Source of the DNA: Glandiceps talaboti
Taxonomy: Eukaryota; Hemichordata; Enteropneusta; Spengelidae
Assembly (NCBI RefSeq): GCF_964340395.1
Contig: NC_135570.1
Location: forward strand, 13,012,322-13,076,321
Length of the DNA stretch: 64,000 nt
Reading direction: 5' to 3'
The notes below the pieces were generated by a model. That model saw only the letters and a list, made by a program, of their open reading frames with translations, was not told the DNA's origin and ran no database searches. Positions within the stretch are counted from its first letter, which is position 1; each line of letters begins with the position of its first letter. Below are positions 23,695 through 36,200 of this stretch, piece by piece. Made by a program: the position numbers and the translations under genes.

Positions 23695-26600
23695 TAAAGT
23701 TATAAGAAATAATAATCAAAATAAGAAGTAAAGAAAAGAACCAAAGCCACACAAACTACGGGAAACTCGCCACTCATGGTTTGCAAACAAAAACGTCAAA
23801 GCATGCTGAACAAAATGAAAACTAACGAGGGGGGATTCAAACCGTAAAACTAGTGATCTAACTGGGAACTACAAAATGACGCACTATTTTGTCAACGTGT
23901 TAATGGTACCTCAACTCGGCTAGTTATTTTTAATTGTTAAAGTTAGCATTTTTTTTTTTGTGTCAATGTTAACTTCACACTACCACACATTTAGTGAGTT
24001 ATGTTTATATTTTAGTTGTGTTATTTATTACAAAAGAAGTTCTATATTCTGGATAACAGAAAGTTTTTTTACTCTGAATACAAAGTTCAAGATAATTAAA
24101 GTTACGGAAAGACAAAACACTGATTGGACAGATAGGTGGTGATGCCATGAAGTTAGATATAGATAGAGTTGGGAATGACAGAATAAGACATGAATGGGAA
24201 AGGTAGGGAAATTGATGATGTCAAGGAGTCGGACATCGATATAGTTGGGAATAATGGAAAAGACATGAATGGGAAAGGTAGGGAAATTGATGATGTCAAT
24301 GGGAGATGGAACAATGGGAAGGGACATGGTGATAAAACATACACACATAGGGAATGGGAAAGGATACAATGGAAAGGGACAAGGGGAAAGAACATACGGA
24401 ATGGGAGAGGGAACAGAATTTCTTAAGAATCTGAAAAGATGTTCTGAGGGTAGAGAGGAGACGGTATGGACTGAAATGATTGATGGAATTAGAAGAATCA
24501 TACAAGGACGACAGACAAATATGGAGTTTACAATCAGACGGTTACACATAGTACTAGAGTGAAACGACATGACACCACAAATCAGTGTTGTACAGGTTTT
24601 GTTGGTAACATAATTACAACAGAGTTTGTAGAAGGATGGAAAACTGAACAGGTGACATAGACAAGACAGAACATAGTGGACATTTACAAGAAGTTACAAC
24701 AGAATTAGACATTTTAACATGCATGCATGTCAAAGAATAAACAAGAAAGATGCTAGCTATGTATCCCTTATTCAGAGTTTGCCGAGTTCTGAACAGCAAT
24801 GTATCAATGATGGGTGGTGGAAAATTTATTCGAAGGTGCTGGAATGCCAAACAAATCATACTTTTTGTTATGTATGCTGTACAATACAGTGCAAGTCACT
24901 TTCTGACTTCGCTGGCATCAGACTGGCTCAGTGCTAGTACAAAATTGACAGTAGGACCTCACTGGCAGGTGTAAACAACTGGAAGGGTTATTGCCTGCAT
25001 TAGCCAATTGTTTGCACCAGGCTGACACTGGGCTAGCTCAGTGCTAACACTAACACCAACACCTAACCAGCAGGTGCTACTTACAAGTTGAAATAGTGGC
25101 TGTGTGAGCTCGCTGGGCTGGCAAATCAGAGAGGGATTCTAAAGTGGCACAATAGGCACTCTTGTTTGGGTCTGTCTGCACAATGTTTGATATTTTAGTA
25201 AGAACTTATGTCTTTCTCAATAAATATAGACTTGTTCACAGCCACCAAAGATCTGTCATTGGACATTGCTAATCATTGAAAAACACAACAAACTCTACAT
25301 AAAGAAATACGATAGTTGAAACTCAGATAGAGATTCCAGATCAGGTACAGTTAGGAGAAAGTTAAGAAAAGCAGGACAGAAATCTCACCAAATCTTGTCT
25401 TAGGTTCGTCGGGAAACGTCATTCTCTTGGATTGTGTACTTGATGTGGTGCTTGCAGTTGAGCTTGTAGATTTTGTTTGTGTGAGAGATACTGTACTTTC
25501 TGCCAAGTTTGGCAGGGTGTTCCTTCTTTGTGAAGAAGCCGAAAGATTTGCTGCACTAAGAGGTGGTTTATCTAAATTTTGAAAGTGAAGAAAAAAATGA
25601 CACAGAAGTTGTCAAAAACCAGCACCAAACTGTGAAATAAAGATTAAAAATCTTACTTGTTGTCGAACTTCTTTGTTTCATACAGATGTCCATTATAACT
25701 TTTTGTCCCTTTTTTTCTTCTAAAACGGTCCACTGCCGTATAATTCCCGTCTATTTTTGTTTTACTAGGATGCTGGCTAATCATACGGATACAAAAGTTT
25801 CTAAAATATTACACAAAATATAATTCTGCTTTGATTCAGTTCAGAAAATCAAACATGGTGGACTGTTTTGTTTTTCAGTGATGACCAACCTGCCGTGACA
25901 GCGCCCTCACAGATCATAGACAGCTTCATCAGGTCTTTTTCATCTTTAATTACTTTGGTGTTAATAATGTATTCCTTCACCCTTCTGACCATTTGTGCCT
26001 GTAAAGATGAATAAAAAGCAACTTTGTCATCCAAAATTCAGTTTTATGTTACAAAATTATGAAAAACTTCACTAACAAATTCAATGGGATGACTGAAATT
26101 TGACCCTGAGGTCAAATACTTAATGCCATAGAGGTCTCCCTAGCCCTCTATGTTGAGTGTTCTCTCCCATGCAACACAGAGGGCACCCTCTACATTGAGT
26201 GCTCGGTGATATGATCATGTAACGCAGTATGCACACTTGCTTAAAATTCATTGTGTAAATATAAACTCAAATAAACATACCTCTTCCCATATTTTCTTAG
26301 GATTTGGTAACGTTGAATTTCTTCGACTGTATGCCTTTTTCCTCTGCGCAGCCACTGCTGGTGCCGCTACGGCACCGAGAACCGCCAACGCTACACTTGG
26401 TGCACCGAGAGTTGTTGTACTATCAAACATACTTTTAGGATCCTGGAAAAGCAGACACAGGAAATGGATGTAGTGTGCAAAGTTTAGTAATATTTTTTTT
26501 TAGGGGGGAATTTATTTTGGCTGCACATCAAAATGTACTTATTTTTTTCTTCCTGAAGGCATTTCTAGGGGTTCTGGAGAGTCATTTTAATGATTTCTCA

Positions 26601-29600
26601 TCATTTACATCATTGATTTGAAAGATTTGAAACTGGTGGGGGGGGGGGGGTACTTGCCATGGACATGCATTGCCTAATGGGAGTCAACAGATATGCATAA
26701 TTATGCAAATAGGACATAAATATTCATGATTTCTGAATGCCTACCTACCATCTTGAAATAAAACAGTCAACTAATTAAAATTAACAAGCTGCTTCTACTA
26801 ACTACTGACGCAAGATAGAAAATATTTGCTTACAAAAAACGATGATCCCATTCTACAGATGTACCGAACTTCTTTTGCTATCATCCGAAGTTTTTCAAAA
26901 TTAATGAGGCCATCCACAATAGAATCATTGCCAAGATGAATAAATGTCAGGTCTTTCTTAACCACTGGGAAAAATGGAATCTGAAACAAACAAAATATAA
27001 CAATAAAATTACTGTAAACACGTGTGTACTTGTGGGCGAGTGACAATATATATGCCACTGTGTGTGTGACTGTCAGCATGTCAGTGTTAATGTGTCACTG
27101 TGTGTGTGTGTGTGTGTGTGCGTGTGTGTGTGTGTGTGTGCAAGTGAGTACAGCCATTGGTCAAATTTACAAAGTGAACTCACAACAAATGGATGCACAT
27201 TCACAGAATTGACTATGACCACATTTATAAAATTTGCATATTATACATGCACTTACAAAAGGTGGAAGCACTTTCTTAGAGTTGACTAAACTAAGACCAT
27301 TGGTCAAATTCATAAAATGTTACATATAAATTAGTTTACAACAGATAGATGCATATTCTCTGTGTTGACTTAGACCATTGGTCAAATGTATAAAATTTGC
27401 ATATAAATGAACTTACAACAGGTGGATGTACATTCTCTGCGTTGACTAAGTTCCTATACTTGGACATATTTCTTGATGGGTCCATGAAGTCTTGAAGATC
27501 GCTAAACATCTTGGTGTACTTTCCCGGTAGTTTGTCCCAAGTCGCTCGCAATCTTGATACAGCACCATGGCCTAGCCCACTCAGGATTGCAAACATTGAG
27601 TTAAAGTTTTTGCATTCTTTACAATGCCCTGTGAATAAAGAGACCAAACAGAAACTTAGATCAACAGTAGTTGAACAATATCTCATTCAATTTAGGTACA
27701 CAGAAAATACACCAAACATTTACTAGAAAAATTTTGATCTGTTTAAATGAGCTGAATTACTTGTCTACTAGTTATTGATGGTACTGTAAACTTCAATCTC
27801 TTTTACAACCAATGAAAAAACACCAGTGTGTTTACTTGAAGGATGTGAGCCAAGGAAAGAAAGCATCTCCTGTATGTACCACAATCATTTATAGCATTCA
27901 TATCAAGTATAAAAGTATACTGTTTCATTTGCTAATTGACCATTACAAAGGCCACATGCTGGGCTTGTAAATAAACCAATTGAAACAGTACAGTATACTT
28001 TTACACTTGATATGAATGCTATAAATGAGTGTAGCACAGAGAAAGTTCTTTACTTCAGTGTTACTTGTTGTACAACCGACAGCGAATACCTCTGATGTAG
28101 GTCCACGCGATGTTTTTATCAGTTTGTTTATATGTGTAGAAGTTATGATGTAACAGTAACAGTTATACTGAATGTTATAACATATAGTGTACTATCAGTA
28201 AACATAGTCATGGGATACCAGCTCCTGTAGTGTTTATGGTTTGATAAGTTACCGACACCAATATAACAGTACATGTCTTTGTATGAACCTTGTCTCATTC
28301 CTGCTTACCATGAGCAAGCAAAAACACCAGTGTTTTTTCCATGTTGTATCGCAGTAATCCAGTAAAGTTGATAATTCTTACTTACTTGCTATTTTAATGA
28401 ATTGTTTGACAATTCTCATTCTCTTGACTATATTTGGTTCATTGCAGATTTCGGTAACCACCCAAAACATCTCTTGGTCAACAAGCTGTGAAAAAAACCC
28501 CACATTCAGTAAAAAAATACAATATACGATGTGTGAATAGGCACTCTCTGTTCTTGTTCATTTTAAGAATTAATAATATCAAGAATAGGACAATACTTGA
28601 GATGAGTGTATATTGAAATGACAACAGACTAGACTGTTGGTCATTTTAAATTATGGCTGAGTGAGTAGAAAAACATAAGTTTTTTGGTCATATTCTCTTC
28701 AGAGTTGGACTACTTCGGTGAAAAAAGACATTAAAGGTATACTAGCAGCAACTGGAACACTTTTTTTTAAACTGTTTTTTTAGATATAATAACTTAACTC
28801 ATACTATAATATACCCTGAACAGTATTGAATCACCTGTGGGTAAATATATTGTACAGCTGTACACATAATATGGTACTGTAAATCCAATCAAATTGAATT
28901 TTAGGTCCATACCAAAAATTCAGCAACCCAATGCAACAACAATTTCAACATGTTGTTGTACTACTTCTGGATACAATGGACACCTAATGAGCATGTACAA
29001 TGTCTAATTATTGGCATTTCCATAATTTTCAGTGAATTTATTGGTGGTTGTCTGATCAAAAAAATAATACTCCAGTTACAGCTAGTGTAGCTTTAAAAAC
29101 GTCTAAATATCAGTGTTTTTGTTGGGGCAGTGAGTAAGTAAAATCTACCTGCAGTGATTTCCCGGTATTTTTACAACCATTCCCATCCACTACAAGTCAT
29201 GGAAATCTATGAAAGTTTTACCAGATTTACCCCCTTGGCAAAAAAAAATAAAATAAAAAAAATAAAAAAATGTGAACTTACTTCTTCAAATTCTTTAAGT
29301 TTCTTAGTGCCATACTTTGATTTGATCTGCCATAAATCCTCTACGTACTCTGTCTGTTCAATGGCTTGGAAAATGGTGAAATCTCTTAATGTTAAATGTA
29401 TTGCAACTTCCATGCTATTGAGTTGAAGGAAAATAACTTGACTCTCTTTTAAAAGTTCCTGCGGATAAATAAATAAAAAGTTTTAGAGTCATTGTCATGT
29501 AGACTGAAATTTCATCGTTGTTAACGTAACACAAATGTCATTGCATTTACAATGAAATTCAAATGACCAGTGCGAAAGGAATAGACACAATTGTGATTTT

Positions 29601-32221
29601 CAAGATAAACTCAATTGATAAGACCCCTGTATATGAACAATTACACTTGCTGGAATGTCTGATTCGAACAATCAATGCCACGTGTGGTATCTGATAACAG
29701 AAGGTCGTAAAATACAACATGCCAATATCTAGACTGAGTGAAGTTGACCTTACTAGAAACACTATTTTTATAGACAATTTTGCAATACAATGGATTGAAC
29801 CTTTAGACTGAGATTGAACACAAGACATCTATTTTATGACCTCCTGTTATCAGATACCACACTTGGTGTTGATTGTTTGAATTGAACTTTCCATACACAT
29901 ATTTTCTGTCCCTGGGCAAGATTTGAACCATGATTTGTGCCTCAGTCAACCCAGTTGTATAATTGGGGACCTGGTAGGATAGAGATTGCAATGTGAATGC
30001 TTTAATCCTAAGCGCTTATAAAGGCTGCAATGGATTGTATGCTCCCCAGGGAGTTGAGGAAGTATTAAGGGCTGTTGTGTCACCACTGATCCGTGCCAGG
30101 GGTAATAATTGTGAGTGCCTTGATCCCTCAGGAGGAAAGGCACATTATAAATTAACATATTATTATCATTATTGACTGATGCATTTTTCACAATTTTCAG
30201 AGTGAATAAGAGAATTATTGACTGATGCATTATTCATGTACTCACCACAGCAATTTCATCTGGTATCAGCTGCTCTGTAGTCATATTATTTTTCAGGTAA
30301 TATCGTCCATTTAGGTTTATCCTATCGGCAAGATTATCTAAATGGTCTGGCAGTCGTCGCTGTTTTACTACACCTTCTGAAGCCACGGACACCTCACACA
30401 GTGAGTATTTTCCAAAATTATGGTTGTCGGTCAACCCAAATTCTCTCATTGCTAACATGACTACTTCTCTCGCTGTTGTCTCCTGTATCATAGAGAAGAC
30501 AGGGTCAATAATGTACTTATTACCCTAAGATGGGGTCAACAAACTCTGCCATTGCTAACATCACTACTTCTTTTGTTGCTGTCTCATGTATGAGAAGACA
30601 GGGCAAATAATGTACTTATTACCCTAAAAAATGATCAACAATGAAATCAAACGTGTATTATTTCACCCAAAAGTACTATATTACCCCAACACAGCATACA
30701 TAATATCACAATAATTTTTATATTATCTCACCAAATAACCTACATATTAACCTGAAGAGAAGTCAATAAACAAATCATAGAACAATAATTTGAATATTAC
30801 CCTGTGGATCAATAATCTAAATATTACCATGGAAACAAGATCTTTGAAGAATCACAAGGTATCAATTTGGATATTACCCACTGGACCAATAACCTTCAAT
30901 GTCGCTCAGAAAATGGGACCAATAATGAAATCATATTTATATATCACTTTTAAGTTAAGGAGATAAAAAATTTCCTACCTTATGTACAAGAAAATATTTA
31001 CAAGTTTGATCGGCTTTATACACTTTGACAACATTGTCTGGGAACTCGGGACGGCCGTTCAACGATTCATAATTTTGTGGCGCTGTCAGGTCGGGGTTAC
31101 TATTACTCAAGAGACTGCTGGGTAAACTGGAAACACTTGTCCGTTTGCCAGGCATGCTACAATCATCCTGAGTTCTGTTAAGTGTTGTATCACTGAAAGA
31201 AAGAAATCAAAAAGGTCAGCTAAGCTCTTGATTGGCCAAATCAGTGATATGCACCATTTATTTTTATTGGCTAAAGTACTAATAACTTCAAAACAAGCCA
31301 ATAGGCTACTGTGTAATGTAATAGAACATCTGTCTTTGTACATGTACCATGCAACAGTCATTTTGATTGGCTGAACCATTTTAATAACTTCAAAACAAAC
31401 CAATAGACTACTCTGTAATGTAATAGATGATCTGTCTTTCTACATGTACTGTGCAACATCCGCTTTGATTGGCTAACAGCCAACAGACAACAGTTTGGTA
31501 TTACATCAATTGAGATTTTTAAAAATATATGACACACTTCTTGATTGGCTAAAAGTTCTTCATTCCATGATAGAGGCTTCTGATTGGCTATCACACCTTG
31601 AATACTTTAGCCTGCCACACATATTTTCATTACCACGACTACTATTAATATGGAACGATTCTCTTGATTGGCTCGGAGTCATATCAATGCGAGAGGGATC
31701 ATGATTGGTTATTTAAACTCACCTGCCATGCATGTTTTTATTTGGTAGAATACTCAGTTTTGCCATCGCTCTTCGTATCCTGGCTTTATGTCCTAGAGTA
31801 GCAAACCCTTTCTTGTCTTTGTCTTTACTCTTTATTGTTGGCGATGAAGGGACAGTGAGTGTCGCAGCAATGTCAGGAATGGACAAGCGCCCTCTAGGGT
31901 TCGACTGTAAACGTGCTAGTTCTCGGCTCATTCTCCGATCTGGATTTTCAGGTGTATTAAGCATCTCTTTGAAGGCTGTGAGAGTTACACAAATGGGTGA
32001 TTAAAATTACAGAATTGACCACTGATAAATGAATATCACTACAACCCCATCTAGCCACCCATGAGTTTTAAGAGTTTTGACTAAAAATCATACTTCTATA
32101 CCCCAATACACATACCATTACATACAATACTCGCTTTGCTTTGCAAAATCTCACAACTAGATACCAAAAGTAGCACTTCCCCCAAATATCTACACATTTA
32201 GTCTAGTGGGGTTTTAAGTTG

Positions 32222-32282
<61 letters not shown>

Positions 32283-33231
32283 CAGGGGTCGAAATAATGG
32301 CCTTTTACTTGCCCTGGGCAAGTGATTTCAAGGCTTGGGCAAGTTGTTTTGAAAAGTACTTGTCCCTAGTAGGGCAAGGAGAATTTCTTATGATTATTGA
32401 TCAGGGACATGTTTTTGCCTGTGTTCATGCTGTACTTATCAGACACTGCACATGTCTGATAGGACTTTGGATACATTGTATAACCATGGTGCCAACAAGT
32501 CTGGAAAATTATAACATTGTAGCAATATTGAGATGTTTTTCTTGACTGACCACTATTCAAAACAATCTGGACCAGCTGTCCTTGTACTTTGTTTACTCTA
32601 ACAAGAAAACATACTTGGAATGACCAGTGACTCATTGAATATTGTTCATCAATAGTAAATTACAGCATGATTTTTCAGGTTTTGGGTGTTTGAATCAACT
32701 GCAAATTTTACAACAGTCATTTTATTTGAAAATACTACTTGGAAAATATAAACAAATCATACTGGGAGAAAAATAGTTGGTGTGGATGAGGAAGGAAAGA
32801 AAATATATTGACATGGTGGAAAAGGAAATACTTAGAAAGATTTTACATCAGTGTTGAAATAAATGTAAATTTTTATATTGATAGCTTATGAAAGTGCTGA
32901 AAAAATTATTTTAACAACTACTTTTTACAAGTGAACAAAAAATTGTATGCTATGCTATAGTATGAATATTAATTAGGCCATGAAAATTAATATTATTTAG
33001 GACACCTGTTTATTGTGGAGAGAACTTTTCAGTACCCACAGAAACTTTCAAAGTGACATTTTTTGATAATAAACAAAAGAAAGCCCAATCAATCACAACA
33101 GTGCATTTGTAAGCCACACAAAAATACCCCACTATTTGGAATGGGCAAGCACTTTTTGATTTGGGCAAGTACTTTTTGTTTTCTACTTGCCCAGTGGACA
33201 AGCGAATTTTTTTCATTATTTCGACCCCTGC

Positions 33232-33269
<38 letters not shown>

Positions 33270-36200
33270 CACAATTACATTACCTAACCATAGTTCAGTT
33301 GTGCTAAAAAGGGCAGTGTACTATCAAAAGTAGCATTTTAAGATTCAAGTCACTTTGCTCTCATTTTCTGCTGAAGTAGCAACATTTCAAACTCTTTTGA
33401 GAAAAACAGCAGCTGGCAGAAGTACAACTAAAATTTAGTCTGCTACAAAAAAAATGACCCTATGCAATTCTTCTGGCTTACTGATACCAATGCAAGACCC
33501 TGGGTATGACTCCCTGGCCAAAAAAAAATTGATTTCCAAACTCACCTAACATGTTAGTTTTTACTGTAATTGATAGATGAGTTGTTCCTCGAAGCACTTC
33601 TAATGCTTTAGCATGGGATGTCCTTTCAAAATTATGGCCATTAACTTCTAAAATCTGTGGAAAAATGGAATTGAAGTTGTAGATATGACACCTGCCAATT
33701 TGTACTGTGCATACAACCAATGTCATCAAAAGTTCTAAACCTAGGGTGTCCACTGAAGATGTATGGGGTTTCCCAGCCTGTTGCAGAGCGCCCTCAACAT
33801 ACAATATCACATAACTTTTGTTTTGTTTTGCATTATTATCAATTAAAATCCCACAAGTTATTTCTAAGTTTTCAGTGTTTGTATTTCAATCCTTTAAACA
33901 CTGTGATGATTTTGTGAAGAAAAACAGCAATTAAATGTGGTCAAGTTTTTCTTTTCTTGTGTCTTGTAAATATCTTATTTTTCTCTCTGAGTAAAATTGT
34001 ACTTCTTTTGTGTGTCATTGGCTGAGGCCTTAACACTTGAAACTGAGCTGGAGGGGGTTGAAGATTATGAAACAACAGAGATAGGTAAATATGGAACAAA
34101 CTAACAAAAGAAATGGGATGGCAGGACAGAACATAGAAAAACGTTCAGATACAAACAGACATGCATAGACTGACAGACACATCAACACAGGCTGACAGAG
34201 ACAGACACACAAAGACACATATACATACATACATACATACATACATACATACATACATACATACATACACACATACATACATACATACACACACATACAT
34301 ACATACATACATACATACATACATACATACATACATACATACATACATACATACATACATACATACATACACACATACACACACACACATACATTACATA
34401 CATGCATGCACATATGTACACATATACATATAGACAGACAGAGTCAGTTAGATAAATACATAAATATCACATACTTGGTCTCCCCTTCTCAAACCAACTT
34501 CTTGTGCTCTGGATCCCTTTTCTACTTTTGAAATAAAAATACCGCAGCCTCTTTCACGTCCACCTAATACTGAAAAATGAAGTACTGAATCTCTTGTTGA
34601 CCGTGCCTAAAAAGTAAAACAAAATATCTTAAAATTAGATAGTTGTATATAAGTTGTATCTATCACTTAGTCAATTAGAGTCACACTGAATTAAAACACT
34701 TACAAAGAATGTCTTGGAGTTTCTTGGAATTTTCAAGACATTTTCCCAGGAGTTTTCCTGGTCAACTAATGTTACTTTCCAGGAGTATTTTGTAGTATAT
34801 ATGATCAGCACACTAAGATTTGCTTTGTTGTGATGATCTGGCAACTGGAATATTCAACATTTTAATGACTGATAATTTTATAACTTTCATTATTGAGATC
34901 TTCTAAGGAGTCCATTTTACTTTCCAGGACTTGTCAACAACATACATACTCTTATAGGTTGCAATGATTTCTTCATTCCAAGTTAATCTTAAGATGTAGC
35001 AAACCAAGACGGAGAAAAGTATCACAGGGCCAGGACTCAGCCCTGGGACATCTTGAACACTAGATGACTGTGCTTAGAGTATAACTTGATCAGGACTCAA
35101 TGCAGGGACACCTTTAACACTAGACAAATGTGCTACTAACTGTGCTCAAGGACAACTGGGCCAGGATTCAACCCAGGGGTGTCTTGAACATTACATGACT
35201 GTGATACTAACTGTGATAAAGTACAACTAGGCCAGGACTCAACCCAGAGACCTCTCAAACATTAGACTGATATACTACCAAATATGCCAGTCAGACTGAC
35301 GCCTCTGCCCTATAACATTAACAATGATACATTTGACAAAGCTAGAACTTACCAATGTTATGGTCCTTTGTTTTGCTTTGGCAGCACATGCTATATGTAG
35401 CAACCTGAGTTGTCCCGTCATACTCTATCATACAAAAAATTAAATGAAATTACATTAATTAACGTTCAATTTGACTCTGGGACAAGTTTCTCTGCAAATC
35501 AAAGTTCAATCCAATAGACCTTTCCAAAACTTGCCATGGTGGCGCTCTACTTCCTGTCTGTGCATACCTTGGGGGTATACATGGTATAGGTTACTCGGTT
35601 AATCATAGAGCACTGCTGCTTTCCTCGATGTCTGAACAATACAAAAACATCCCTGATTTACATTTCTACAGAATACCAAGGGATAAAGCTCTTAAGAAAC
35701 AGTACTATGAGGTGATGATACCGCAATTTGAGCGAGGGCACTGTATTCTCAATTTCCTGTTTACAGTCTGGAATGGCCTATTCTTTCCAAAACTGCCATA
35801 TGAAAACTTGTTTTTAGTCCTCTTAAAATAACAACAGAAATTTGGGGTTTCACTATCTCTCATTTTCAGGGAAATTAGCAATCTTTAGCAACCTGTCTGT
35901 TTGTATCTGTGTCTTACCTGTTTTTCCAGCATGTCTTCAAACTGTTCTAAAAATTCTATCATTTGTGGATCACTTTCGAAGTCATTATAATGATTATTGA
36001 CCCATAGTAGTACCACCCGTGTTACCTGCAAGTAAGAAGTCATTATATAGATTATTAAACCTGTATGAAGTCATTATAGTGATTATTGACCCATAGTAGT
36101 ACCACCCGTGTCACCTGCAAGTAACAAGTCATTATATAGATTAGACCTGTATGAAGTCATTACAATGATTATTGACCGATAGTAGTACCACCTGTATTAC

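Noticed and set aside
34030-34433. Long ORFs on both strands
   Set aside because: Translations of the CATA microsatellite.
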